A stretch of 39,640 bases of DNA, from positions 1-39,640 of the forward strand of contig NZ_AJGU01000023.1 of the NCBI RefSeq assembly GCF_000260795.1. The letters run 5' to 3'. Positions 1 to 8,147 of this stretch are shown piece after piece. Position numbers and translations under genes: made by a program. The stretch comes from Treponema sp. JC4. GTDB lineage: Bacteria; Spirochaetota; Spirochaetia; Treponematales; Treponemataceae. Position 1 is the first letter of the stretch. Each line of letters opens with the position of its first letter. The notes beneath the pieces are model-generated. The model was not told the origin of the DNA, did no database searches, and was given only the letters and a program-made list of their open reading frames with translations.

Positions 1-16
1 TATTAGTTTTTTATAT

Positions 17-32
17 ATCAAGAAAAGTCGTT
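17..32 (+). repeat. 16-bp candidate operator, copy 1
   Basis: ATCAAGAAAAGTCGTT, identical to the copy at 339-354 and with one mismatch to the copy at 11396-11411. It is followed closely by an AATAAAAATTGAT stretch. The three copies lie only in the control regions of the outer-membrane operon and of the ArsR-type regulator, so binding by that regulator is inferred. Confidence 0.5.
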
Positions 33-291
33 TTATAATTAATAAAAATTGATATCTGATAAATTTTATCCTAGCTCAAGATTCAAATTTATGCAAATTC
101 TTTAAATGAAATTACTAATTTATATCAAATAATTATGTTTTTAAGAAAGTTTATAACAATAAAAATTGTGATAAATTTATAAATATATGTTAAAAATAGG
201 CTTTTATACCCAAAATAATCGATTTCTTAGAATATTCTTAGGTTAAATAACGAAAAAAGTTGAAAAATAACAAAAATAATGAAAATTTATG

Positions 292-321
292 TTGACTTAG
301 CTGAATAAAGCATTTTATCAT
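292..321 (+). promoter_or_regulatory. Sigma70-like promoter of the lipoprotein/barrel operon
   Basis: TTGACT at 292-297 and TATCAT at 316-321 are separated by 18 bp. The predicted start near 328 gives a leader of about 90 nt before the ATG at 418. The second copy of the 16-bp element lies just downstream of this start, a position where a bound protein could block transcription. Confidence 0.5.
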
Positions 322-338
322 AAATTTAAAAGGTTTTT

Positions 339-354
339 ATCAAGAAAAGTCGTT
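339..354 (+). repeat. 16-bp candidate operator, copy 2
   Basis: ATCAAGAAAAGTCGTT, identical to 17-32. It lies about 11 bp downstream of the predicted transcription start of the operon that begins at 418. Confidence 0.5.
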
Positions 355-385
355 GTTAAGTACCGAAAGGTGTTGATATAAGTAT

Positions 386-402
386 GGGCGCAATTTGTGC
401 CC
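386..402 (+). promoter_or_regulatory. Leader hairpin next to the ribosome binding site
   Basis: GGGCGCA and TGTGCCC pair (7 bp, one G-U) around a three-base loop. The hairpin ends four bases before the GGAGG ribosome binding site at 406-410. It may influence translation or mRNA stability; this is inference. Confidence 0.4.
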
Positions 403-417
403 GGTGGAGGTAAAAAG

Positions 418-1302
418 ATGAAAAAAAATGTTGGAAAGTGTAAGCTGCGGATAGCAACTTATATTTTGGGTACGGCACTTTTATTTGCAGGCTGTGATCT
501 AAGTCTCAATAATGAAAGTGAGCGTTTGAATGAAAATGATGAGACATCCATTGCAAGACAGATGCTGAATTCTGGTGTAAGTGTTCAAACTTTGCTTAAT
601 GCTGGTGTAGATGTACAGACTCTTCTTGCTTCAGGTGCAGATTTATACAACTCTGGAAATACAACTGATGACTGGCTCGGAAGTGATGAAAAAGGTTATC
701 TTTTGAACGTGTCAAAAGTTGCATCTTCAACTTATATTACAGATGACACAACTTACGGAAAGGTAATTGATGCTTATGCTGCACAGAGTACAACAACAGC
801 TCCAGATATAACTGGTGCAAAAATTACTGCTTCAAATCCACTTGCAGGAACTGATGCAACTTCTGTTACTCTTTATGCACGTGTGAAGAATGCTGAAGGG
901 CAGAATGGTTACGATACTTTATTAGGTTTCTGTAAAGCAGGTTCCGAATGGACTTACTGTGGTATCTATGAAAGTGGAGCTATTCATGCAAATTCAGCCG
1001 GTTACTTTGATGATATGGCTAATCTTTGGACTGATGCAAACTGGCATACTGTCGTTATCGTAATGAATGAAGCTACTTATAGTTTTTATATTGACGGAGT
1101 AGCAAAAGTTACAGAGGGAACAATTACTGATGGCTCAAACTGGGCAAATACATATTGGAGTGCAACTGCAGATACGTTCAGTGTCGGACCTGGTTTGATT
1201 TGGGCTGCTGGTTATGTTGATGAAGGTGCTTACATTTCAGACGTAGCCTTGTTCCCACGTGCACTTACTGCTGATGAAATTGCAGCACTGGAAGTTGAGT
1301 AA
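418..1302 (+). CDS. LamG-like lipoprotein, first of tandem pair
   Basis: Predicted outer-membrane lipoprotein of 294 aa. An n-region rich in Lys/Arg, a hydrophobic stretch and the lipobox LFAGC put the lipidated Cys at residue 26. Residues about 55-85 hold a short tandem repeat (MLNSGVSVQTL, LLNAGVDVQTL, LLASGADL). The rest resembles a concanavalin A/laminin-G-like jelly roll: WHTVVIVM and FYIDGV strands, and a closing segment ISDVALFPRALTADEI that is typical of LamG_3-type glycan-binding domains. I chose ATG 418 rather than GTG 397 because GGAGG at 406-410 is spaced seven bases from 418 and would lie inside the longer reading. It is followed after 43 bp by a barrel gene, and the pair is repeated downstream. 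Role inferred: capture of arabinan or arabino-oligosaccharides at the cell surface. The exact fold and ligand are not certain. Confidence 0.75.
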   Translation: MKKNVGKCKLRIATYILGTALLFAGCDLSLNNESERLNENDETSIARQMLNSGVSVQTLLNAGVDVQTLLASGADLYNSGNTTDDWLGSDEKGYLLNVSKVASSTYITDDTTYGKVIDAYAAQSTTTAPDITGAKITASNPLAGTDATSVTLYARVKNAEGQNGYDTLLGFCKAGSEWTYCGIYESGAIHANSAGYFDDMANLWTDANWHTVVIVMNEATYSFYIDGVAKVTEGTITDGSNWANTYWSATADTFSVGPGLIWAAGYVDEGAYISDVALFPRALTADEIAALEVE

Positions 1303-1345
1303 TTTTTTGAAATTAAATAATTAGAAATTTAAGGATAGTAATATT

Positions 1346-2773
1346 ATGAAACTTAATAAAATAATTACAGGAGCAGCACTTCTTTTGTGTGCAGCTTCTA
1401 TTGGAGCTCAGAGTTTAGAGCTTCATGGTGAGGTTGATGCAACCGCTTATGGTGTAGGACAGACTTTTTCAAAAACTGGTGATGCTGATTGGGATCATAC
1501 CGATGCAAGAGCAGGTCTTGAAGATGACATTGAAAAAAGTTTTTATCGCGTTGATTTAAAACTTAATGCAGCAAATTTTGAATTTAATCTTGGATTAAAA
1601 CTTCCTCTTAATTTAAATGATGACAGCGAATATTACACTGATTATACAGATTCCTATGATGGTACACCTTTTTATCAGGGTAATATGAAAGTTCAGTTCT
1701 TCAATCAGCAGATGAATGTATTCCTTGGAAAATTTGAAGACTTTAATGCCGGTTATATTTTTGACGGCTATGTTCTTGGAAGTCAGAATATCCGTAATCT
1801 TGCAGACCGCAAGGAAGGTCAGTATTTTACTGCAATTGAAGTTACTCCTTATATCATTCGTGGTCTTCGCCTTCTTGCTGGTATCCCTATTCTTCCGGTT
1901 GGCGGAAATGGTGTTCAGAATGACCGTGAATCTAACCAGTGGAAAAATCTCTATAAAAAAGTAAAAGTTGCTGCTGGTTACGAGCTTGAAGGGGTAGGAA
2001 AATTTACTGCTGGCTGGAGACCTGGAACTTATTACACAGGTGTTAAAGCTTATGATGCTTCTTCAAGTACATCTGCATTTTTGGATAACTACTTTGGCGA
2101 AGCTTTTGTTCAGGCTGATTTGACAAAACTGTTTGATACTTTGGGGCTTGGAATTAAGTTCAATGTAAGTTATGACTTCCGCTACCGTGATGATGCATCT
2201 TATAAATCATTTGGAATGTCTAATGGTGCTCTTTCTTACGAAACAAAAGAACATTTTGCTGCTGCCCATTATTTCGGACTTTCAGCTGATTTTAGCGAAC
2301 TTATTCCTCTCAGTGAGCTTAGTCTTGCTGCAGAAAGCCGTACCTTCTATGCAGATGATGACTACATCGCAAGTGATGAAAAACTCTTTATGCAGCAGCT
2401 TGGTCTTTCTGGAGAGTGGAATTTCTCTGGAACAAAACTTTGTGCCGGCCTTGATTTTGTAGGAAATTATGCTCAGGATGCAAACGGAACTGCATTTACA
2501 TATTCAGCTTCTGATGGCTATGCAGCTATTTCTCGTGATCACTTTGATGATTTGCAGATTGGATGGAACAATATGCCTTCTACCTGTGCTCCTGCTTCAG
2601 GTGATCCTACAAAATATATTGGCTTGTACTTTGCTCCTTATGTAAAGTACAACTTTGCAAACGGTTATGCTAAAGCTGGTATTGAAGTTTTGTACTCTGC
2701 CGCTATTGGCAAGAATGATACAAATACTGCTGTTAGTTACCGTGTTCCACTTGGCCTTGTGTTCAACTTCTAG
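1346..2773 (+). CDS. Outer-membrane beta-barrel protein, copy 1
   Basis: Predicted porin-like barrel of 475 aa. It has a cleavable signal peptide (MKLNKIITGAALLLCAASIGA, then QS), no lipobox, long runs of alternating polar/aromatic residues typical of transmembrane beta strands, and a C-terminal Phe (VPLGLVFNF), the usual barrel-assembly signal. It is a clear paralogue of the protein at 3508-4896: both share GYIF/YxGYxLGxQNIR, EGQYFT, an LAGxP motif, GxYYTGV and SYDFRYRD. The gene follows the LamG-like lipoprotein by 43 bp and is probably co-transcribed. I infer passage of arabino-oligosaccharides across the outer membrane. It does not resemble TonB-dependent SusC receptors (no plug domain, half the length). 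Confidence 0.75.
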   Translation: MKLNKIITGAALLLCAASIGAQSLELHGEVDATAYGVGQTFSKTGDADWDHTDARAGLEDDIEKSFYRVDLKLNAANFEFNLGLKLPLNLNDDSEYYTDYTDSYDGTPFYQGNMKVQFFNQQMNVFLGKFEDFNAGYIFDGYVLGSQNIRNLADRKEGQYFTAIEVTPYIIRGLRLLAGIPILPVGGNGVQNDRESNQWKNLYKKVKVAAGYELEGVGKFTAGWRPGTYYTGVKAYDASSSTSAFLDNYFGEAFVQADLTKLFDTLGLGIKFNVSYDFRYRDDASYKSFGMSNGALSYETKEHFAAAHYFGLSADFSELIPLSELSLAAESRTFYADDDYIASDEKLFMQQLGLSGEWNFSGTKLCAGLDFVGNYAQDANGTAFTYSASDGYAAISRDHFDDLQIGWNNMPSTCAPASGDPTKYIGLYFAPYVKYNFANGYAKAGIEVLYSAAIGKNDTNTAVSYRVPLGLVFNF

Positions 2774-2787
2774 AACGGAGGCATAAA

Positions 2788-3495
2788 ATGAAAAAAAATA
2801 AGATTTTGATTTCTATGCTTGTGTTTTTGCTGGCAATTGCTTTTTCCGGCTGCAACATGGAATTAAGAAGTTCTCTGGGGGATGAACTGGAGACCTTTAC
2901 TGAGCAAAAACTTACTAGTGGAACTATTGATATTAGTGACAGTGTAAGTGTTATAGGAACTGTACAAAAAAGTGCCTGTAACGAAAACTCTACATTTTAC
3001 TGTAGTGGTTTTAAGGCTGGTGACGGCGTTGCTGTGAGTTTTAATATGTTAAATACATATGATAGCGACTGGACAGATGTTTTAAAAACTGTGCAGACAG
3101 TAATCAGACTTTCAACAATGGATTATAAGCCGGATGGAACTTATAAAGATAATATCTATGAAGCCGCTGCAAGTGTGGGAGTTGATTTTCCAGACTATAG
3201 TACAGCCGCATATCAGATTTATTATAACAAGGCTTGTTTTGTAACTATCAGTTTTAATACAGACGGATCTATTTGTTTCTATCAGAATGGAAAACTGGCA
3301 CTCACATATGCAGCTTCTACAACTTTTAATGGTGGTTCTGTCAAAGTTGAAGATGAAAATGCGGTATTCATAAGTGATATTACTGCCGGAGAAACTATGA
3401 CTACAGGTATTCAGATGAAAAATCTGTATATAACACAGGCTTTGAATGATACAAATGCCGCTTTGCTTTACAGCTATGATGCGGCTCAGGACTAA
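2788..3495 (+). CDS. Small lipoprotein with LamG-like features, second of tandem pair
   Basis: Predicted lipoprotein of 235 aa with lipobox AFSGC (lipidated Cys22). The segment CFVTISFNTDGSICFYQNGK at about residues 150-170 has the strand-turn-strand pattern seen in concanavalin-like lectin domains, and the whole protein is beta-rich. It lacks the short N-terminal repeats of the first lipoprotein and is about 60 residues shorter, so similarity to it is weak and mainly structural. A strong ribosome binding site (GGAGG at 2776-2780) precedes the start, 14 bp after the barrel stop. It is followed after 12 bp by the second barrel gene. I infer a glycan-binding partner of that barrel. The function is not known. 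Confidence 0.65.
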   Translation: MKKNKILISMLVFLLAIAFSGCNMELRSSLGDELETFTEQKLTSGTIDISDSVSVIGTVQKSACNENSTFYCSGFKAGDGVAVSFNMLNTYDSDWTDVLKTVQTVIRLSTMDYKPDGTYKDNIYEAAASVGVDFPDYSTAAYQIYYNKACFVTISFNTDGSICFYQNGKLALTYAASTTFNGGSVKVEDENAVFISDITAGETMTTGIQMKNLYITQALNDTNAALLYSYDAAQD

Positions 3496-3507
3496 GGGGG
3501 CAGTGAA

Positions 3508-4896
3508 ATGAAATTGAACAAAATTATTTTGGGTGCTGCGGCTCTTTTTGCTGGAACTATTTCATGGGCACAAAGTGTTACGCTTCATGGATACAATGAT
3601 TACACTGTTTTTGGTGTAGGTCAGCAGTTTGCCCGCGAAGGAACTGGAGACTGGGATCATACAGAAGCTTCTGCAGAACAGGGGTCCTTCTATAACGGAC
3701 GAACAGAATTGAACTTAAATGCAGTTGCTGCAAATTTGAACTTTAATATTGGAGTTCGTCTGGATAGCAGTCTTGGAGAATGGTATAACCTTTATTATGA
3801 TTATAACACTGCTACTGCTGTAAAGTATGCAACCATGTTTCATCAGGCTAATTTAAGCGCAAGCTTCTGGAATGGTCAGATTGTTGCCTATACTGGAAAA
3901 TGGGAAGAGTGGAATTGCGGATATATTTATGGTGGTTACGCTTTAGGTGCCCAGAATATCCGTGATATTGCAAGCCGTTCTGAAGGGCAGTATTTTACAG
4001 GTATTGAATGGATTCCAGTTTTTAATCCTCTTACAGGATTTAGAATTCTTGCGGGTCTTCCTTTGGCTCCAAACTATTTAGATGAAGATAACTGGAATAT
4101 TCTTTACAAAAAGACAAAGCTTCACGCTCAGTATCGCTGGCAAAAATACAACATTGTTGTAAATACAGGCTGGCATCCTGGTGAATACTACACCGGAGTT
4201 GATGACGATAATGCACGTACTGCAACAAATACGTATTCTAAGAGTGCATTTGGTGAAGCATACATTCAGTTAGATTTTCCAACTTTGTTCCAGTATTTCC
4301 GCTTTAATGCAAGCTATGATTTCCGTTATCGCGATGCAGAAGCAACAAAGTTTAATGGAGATGTTGAAAGTAAGTTTGCAACAGCTCATTACATAGCATT
4401 TTCTGGTCAGACAAATGTGATTCCAACATGGACATTCAACTTTGAAGACCGCTTGTTCTATGCAGATGATCATTATATTGCTGCAAATACTAAGCTGCTT
4501 TATAACATCACAGGTTTAGCCGCAATTCATGCCATTCCAAGTACTTCTTATAAGATTGGTTTAAATACAAACATCATGTTTGCATTTGATAACAATGGAA
4601 AAGCATTCAGCACAAGCGGAAGAATCAGCTCTGGTTATGCAGACGATTTATCAATGGGCTGGGACTGGATGCAGGCTTGTACAGAAGCAACTGCTGATGG
4701 AGGGCTTGGAAAAACTCTTGAGACAGGAAAACCTGGAAAATATTTTGGATGCTATGTATATCCATATTTTCAGAAGGATTTCCAGAATGGATACTTCCAG
4801 ACTGGTGTTGAAATCCAGTACCAGCGCTTTGAAAGTGCAAACACTGTAGACGGTCTGGTTTACCGTGTTCCTTTCAAGTTCTGTTTCTGGTACTGA
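3508..4896 (+). CDS. Outer-membrane beta-barrel protein, copy 2
   Basis: Barrel of 462 aa, paralogue of 1346-2773. The signal peptide starts MKLNKIILGAAALFAG and is cut near SWA/QS. Conserved blocks shared with the first barrel include the QNIR and EGQYFT segments and FRYRD. The last residues are VPFKFCFWY, again an aromatic C-terminus suited to barrel assembly. Ribosome binding site GGGGG precedes the start, and the gene is 12 bp from the preceding lipoprotein. The two barrels differ throughout, which suggests an old duplication with separate substrate preferences (for example linear versus branched arabinan). That split is speculation. Confidence 0.75.
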   Translation: MKLNKIILGAAALFAGTISWAQSVTLHGYNDYTVFGVGQQFAREGTGDWDHTEASAEQGSFYNGRTELNLNAVAANLNFNIGVRLDSSLGEWYNLYYDYNTATAVKYATMFHQANLSASFWNGQIVAYTGKWEEWNCGYIYGGYALGAQNIRDIASRSEGQYFTGIEWIPVFNPLTGFRILAGLPLAPNYLDEDNWNILYKKTKLHAQYRWQKYNIVVNTGWHPGEYYTGVDDDNARTATNTYSKSAFGEAYIQLDFPTLFQYFRFNASYDFRYRDAEATKFNGDVESKFATAHYIAFSGQTNVIPTWTFNFEDRLFYADDHYIAANTKLLYNITGLAAIHAIPSTSYKIGLNTNIMFAFDNNGKAFSTSGRISSGYADDLSMGWDWMQACTEATADGGLGKTLETGKPGKYFGCYVYPYFQKDFQNGYFQTGVEIQYQRFESANTVDGLVYRVPFKFCFWY

Positions 4897-4971
4897 CGAC
4901 GGCGTAAGTAAAATTACAGCCGGCGGTTTGTCTACTGTCGTCTTAACCAATTCTGCTCTGCGGAATTGGTT
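4895..4971 (+). other. Structured intergenic region after the barrel operon
   Basis: GACGAC (4895-4900) can pair with GTCGTC (4937-4942), and a 12-bp hairpin at 4945-4971 (AACCAATTCTGC / GCGGAATTGGTT, one G-U, three-base loop) follows. The next bases are GC-rich and only then come T-runs, so this is not a textbook rho-independent terminator. It may stabilise the upstream mRNA or partly terminate before the GH43 gene. Confidence 0.5.
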
Positions 4972-5015
4972 GTGGCGGCGGTTATTTTTATGATTTTTAG
5001 ACGGATTTTTTTTAT

Positions 5016-6995
5016 ATGAAAAAAATAATTCAAAGTGCTGAAAAAGCCTTTTATTCTGCTGCAGCAGGACTTTTTGTTTCTTTACTGTTTTTTTCCTGCG
5101 CCTCTTATGACAATTCGTCAGACAGCAGCTCTGCTTCAGGTGTGATTGCAGATTATGTAAAGACAAAATATTCAAATGGTACTTCTGATTCAGGGCAATC
5201 TCAGAGCAACTGGAAAATGGCAAACTGCCACGATCCAAAACTTTTCCAGGATGATGACGGCACATACTATGTATATTCAACCGATGCTTCAACTGGAAAT
5301 ATCGGATATACAGGTTTAAATGTCCGCTATTCAAAAGATCTTGTTAATTGGACTGTCAGCTCAAAGTCCTGTATTCAGGGCTATTGGGATGAAGATTTTC
5401 TGGCATGGGAAGGCTTTACAGCTTCTTCAAATGAGACTGTGCAGAATAATACATCTTATACTGCTTCAAGCTGGGCACCAACAGTAATTAAGCAGAATGG
5501 ACTTTATTACATGTATCATGGTGTAAATGCTGATGTAGCTCATACTTCCGGTACTAACTGGGCTTCTTCCATCGTACTTGCCATTGCTTCAAGTCCTCTT
5601 GGACCTTTTTATCCTGCAAGCTATGTTTCAAGCTATAGCGGCAGTGACAGCAATGTGAATGCAATAAAGACCAAACTGGAAAATCTTGGCGTAAACTACA
5701 GCCAGAACTTCCTTGTACGCTACAGTGCAATGAGCGGAAAAACGCGCACAGCAAATTCTTCTCTTGATGGAAATGAGATTGATAATCCTGATTACAGCGA
5801 TTCAAATAACAGCCGTCTGGGCTGCATTGACCCGGAATTTGTTTTCGATATTTCTACAGGAAAGCTTATGGAATATACAATCGGAAGTAATATCTGCTAT
5901 GCAATGATTTACGGTTCATGGCTTTATGGTATCGGTTTAATCTATGTGGATGCAATAAGCTTAAAGCCTGTTGCAAACGAGGCTTTTTCCTATACCGACA
6001 GCAGTGAGAACTCAGTTTCTGTTACATTAGGCGATGAATTGGATATGAGTCTGGATCAGGCAAATAAACTTGCTTACCCGTCAAATTCTTCTGCCTATCA
6101 CCTTATTGGAACCCGCATTGCCGGCGGCTACGGAGCAGGCTACGAAGGCGCCCAGCTCTTCTATAACAGTGAAACCGGTTATTATTATCTTATTACTTCA
6201 TGTGGTGGCCTTGATTATGAATACCGCTGTACAGTCAGCAGAAGTTCTTCAATTGAAGGTGGGTATGTGGATGCCGGCGGACAGAGCATGCTCCTGACCA
6301 GCAGTAATGCCAGTTCATACCATTCATATGGTTCAAAGATTATTGGAAGTCATGTACTTTACAATGAATATTCATTCAGAAGTCAGGGCGGACTCAGCGT
6401 GCTGCGAGGTAATAATGGAAAAATTCTCTTTGCCTGCCATTCCCGCACCAATTTCCAGTACGGCTATTACTTCTACCTGCAGATTCATCAGATGTTCTTT
6501 AACGAAGACGGCTGGCCGGTTTTGAATCAGAATGAGTATTACAGTGACTTCAGCGATTATACTTCAGATGGTACTGAAAGTCTTACAAAACTTTCTCTAG
6601 ATGATATTGCAGGAACTTACGATACAATCCTTACTGTCCGCGGTTCAACTTCCGGTACCTTTACATCTGGTATGAATGAAAGTGCAAGTGTAGCTAGTCT
6701 TGAGGATGCAGAGCCTACAGAAAGTAAGACTATGAAAATTGCCAGTGACGGCTCAATCTCAGGTTCTAATTACTCTGGAATTGTAGAGCTTTCTTCTGAC
6801 GGATACAGTGCTGTTATTACCCTTAAAGACGCCAGCGGAAGTGAATTGGGAACTTTCAAGGGATACTTTATGTATGCTCTTGACTGGGCACGAAAGGGCA
6901 GCAGGGTAGACAGATATACAATCACCTTTACAAGCCTTTCAAGCACCGAATCTGATGCAGAGGCTGGTGAATATTTTTGGGGTAATAAACGCTAG
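5016..6995 (+). CDS. Lipoprotein GH43 endo-arabinanase
   Basis: Extracytoplasmic glycoside hydrolase family 43 enzyme of 659 aa, most like endo-alpha-1,5-L-arabinanases. Lipobox LFFSC lipidates Cys28, so it should sit on a membrane, probably on the cell surface. The five-bladed propeller holds the GH43 acids: general base Asp73 in CHDPKLFQDDDGTYYVYSTD, pKa modulator Asp272 in CIDPEF and general acid Glu377 in YEGAQLFY. Residues about 535-655 fit the C-terminal beta domain found in extracellular arabinanases (GH43_C, 'AGTYDTILTVRG', ending GEYFWGN). It is a paralogue of 11591-13417, which has a signal peptidase I leader instead of a lipobox. The ribosome binding site is weak (GGA at 5003). Expected role: first cut of polymeric arabinan. 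Confidence 0.9.
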   Translation: MKKIIQSAEKAFYSAAAGLFVSLLFFSCASYDNSSDSSSASGVIADYVKTKYSNGTSDSGQSQSNWKMANCHDPKLFQDDDGTYYVYSTDASTGNIGYTGLNVRYSKDLVNWTVSSKSCIQGYWDEDFLAWEGFTASSNETVQNNTSYTASSWAPTVIKQNGLYYMYHGVNADVAHTSGTNWASSIVLAIASSPLGPFYPASYVSSYSGSDSNVNAIKTKLENLGVNYSQNFLVRYSAMSGKTRTANSSLDGNEIDNPDYSDSNNSRLGCIDPEFVFDISTGKLMEYTIGSNICYAMIYGSWLYGIGLIYVDAISLKPVANEAFSYTDSSENSVSVTLGDELDMSLDQANKLAYPSNSSAYHLIGTRIAGGYGAGYEGAQLFYNSETGYYYLITSCGGLDYEYRCTVSRSSSIEGGYVDAGGQSMLLTSSNASSYHSYGSKIIGSHVLYNEYSFRSQGGLSVLRGNNGKILFACHSRTNFQYGYYFYLQIHQMFFNEDGWPVLNQNEYYSDFSDYTSDGTESLTKLSLDDIAGTYDTILTVRGSTSGTFTSGMNESASVASLEDAEPTESKTMKIASDGSISGSNYSGIVELSSDGYSAVITLKDASGSELGTFKGYFMYALDWARKGSRVDRYTITFTSLSSTESDAEAGEYFWGNKR

Positions 6996-7010
6996 AATTT
7001 AATGTTTTTG

Positions 7011-7037
7011 GGAAGTCTTGATTTTTTTAAGACTTCC
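7011..7037 (+). terminator. Stem-loop after the lipoprotein arabinanase
   Basis: GGAAGTCTT at 7011-7019 pairs with AAGACTTCC at 7029-7037 around a T-rich loop. There is no T-run after the stem. A TATAAT box at 7038-7043 follows directly and could serve the gene at 7065, but no good -35 box is seen at the right distance. Confidence 0.5.
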
Positions 7038-7064
7038 TATAATCTGTAAGCAAGAGATGATTAT

Positions 7065-8012
7065 ATGAAAAAGAGAACTTTTTATGCATTATTTTTTACA
7101 ACTCTGTTAAGCTGCCTTGTTATTTCCTGTGCCTCTCTGCCCCAGGTTAACCTGACAGATTATTCTCCTCTTGCTGTGGCAACGGTTTATGCCAATACCG
7201 GACTTCCCTGGTATGAAGAAGACCGTTCTTCAGCATACGATGTACAGCAGACTGGGGATGGTCTTATAACCGGCATTGTAAACAGGGCAATAGACAGTAA
7301 AAACCCGGAATATACCCTCACTCAGGAGCGCATTGACGGCGCAGAAAAGTCTCTGGCTTCAGCCTTACGAATGTGCGGAGTTTCTGTAATTCAGCCGTCC
7401 ACAAATCCTGATTTTTCTTTTTACAAGAAAAACAGCAAAGCTTCCGGTGGTGTTTTTTCAGGAACAAGTGCAGCTGCCACCGGTTATCATATGCGGACAA
7501 ACGCAAGCCGGGCTCTGGCAAGAAAAATTTCCCAGGAGGCCGGGGCAAAATCCATTCTTTATGCAGCCTTTACCTTTCAGAAGGTTAAGGTCAGTGATGA
7601 CGGACTTCATATAAAAGGCCTTACTCCTCGAGTAAGCTTAAAAGTGTTTGCCTCTGATGCCTCTGGAAAAATAATTTTGAACAGTGAGTATAAGTCTAAC
7701 TGCCGTGAATGGGTTTCTTATCGCACTGGTGATGTTTACGATAAAGAAGAACTTTGCGCTCTTATACCTTCCTGCATTAATGATGTGGTTTATCAGTTTA
7801 CTTCAGATTTCTGTGAAAAAATAGAAGGTGTTGAACCTGTTTTAGAGGATGAAACATCGGCCCTTGTTTCTGATGATTCAGCTTCTGCGGCTAGCAGAAA
7901 AGCTCGTGTTACGGCAAAAAGACTTCTGAACAGTGGCTTTACTGTTGAAGAAACTGCTGAACTCACAGGACTTTCTGAAAATGAAGTCAATAAACTTTTA
8001 GAAGAGAATTAA
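7065..8012 (+). CDS. Lipoprotein of unknown function with HTH-like tail
   Basis: I do not recognise this family. It encodes 315 aa with lipobox VISC (lipidated Cys22), so it should be membrane-anchored outside the cytoplasm. Residues 25-240 form one alpha/beta-looking region with no catalytic motif that I know. A low-complexity Ser/Ala linker (about 262-280) leads to a tail, KRLLNSGFTVEETAELTGLS then ENEVNKLLEE, that resembles the short helical 'target-rich' C-terminal domain of many bacterial proteins and a helix-turn-helix. DNA binding is very unlikely for a lipoprotein. It lies between hairpin structures on both sides, so it may be its own transcription unit inside the arabinan locus. Its role there could be unrelated to sugar use. 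Confidence 0.7.
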   Translation: MKKRTFYALFFTTLLSCLVISCASLPQVNLTDYSPLAVATVYANTGLPWYEEDRSSAYDVQQTGDGLITGIVNRAIDSKNPEYTLTQERIDGAEKSLASALRMCGVSVIQPSTNPDFSFYKKNSKASGGVFSGTSAAATGYHMRTNASRALARKISQEAGAKSILYAAFTFQKVKVSDDGLHIKGLTPRVSLKVFASDASGKIILNSEYKSNCREWVSYRTGDVYDKEELCALIPSCINDVVYQFTSDFCEKIEGVEPVLEDETSALVSDDSASAASRKARVTAKRLLNSGFTVEETAELTGLSENEVNKLLEEN

Positions 8013-8081
8013 AAAAAATCTTCCTCCGTGTTTTGTCCTTCTTTTTGCGCGGTGGAAGTAAAAATAATTAAAAATAACTTT

Positions 8082-8131
8082 GCCGTGACTGTCTTGTTCC
8101 TAATCCTTTTGTGCAGTCACGGCTTTTTTTT
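8082..8131 (+). terminator. Rho-independent terminator before the GH127 gene
   Basis: GCCGTGACTG (8082-8091) pairs with CAGTCACGGC (8114-8123), followed by eight T. It ends only 16 bp before the GH127 start codon at 8148, so any promoter for that gene must lie upstream of or in the hairpin. It may therefore act as an attenuator for GH127 as well as a terminator for the lipoprotein gene. Confidence 0.8.
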
Positions 8132-8147
8132 GGATAAGGGGAGGAAT

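Larger units (their letters stand above)
1..417. promoter_or_regulatory. AT-rich control region upstream of the outer-membrane operon
   Basis: No gene is visible in this stretch. It is very AT-rich and carries several possible control sites: a 16-bp element at 17-32 and again at 339-354, a 13-bp palindrome GATAAATTTTATC at 58-70, an inverted repeat CAATAAAAATTG at 157-168, a palindrome AGAATATTCT at 229-238, a sigma70-like promoter at 292-321 and a hairpin at 386-402 just before the ribosome binding site. The size of the region and the density of repeats fit a tightly regulated, strongly expressed operon. An upstream divergent gene may lie beyond the window edge. Confidence 0.6.

Noticed and set aside
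1346-4896. SusC/SusD homologues
   Set aside because: The barrels have no plug or TonB box and are about 470 aa, and the lipoproteins are beta-rich rather than TPR-like, so the SusCD name is not justified.
4651-5334. Long minus-strand open frame (227 codons) across the barrel end and GH43 start
   Set aside because: It is antisense to two well-supported genes, has no recognisable domain or ribosome binding site, and crosses the hairpin region; it is a frame shadow.
7920-8012. DNA-binding domain in the lipoprotein at 7065
   Set aside because: The tail looks like a helix-turn-helix, but the protein is exported and lipidated, so a transcription role is not credible.
8028-8147. N-terminal extension of the GH127 protein
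   Set aside because: The 40 extra residues are translated from a perfect terminator; the SD-preceded ATG at 8148 begins a proper signal peptide.
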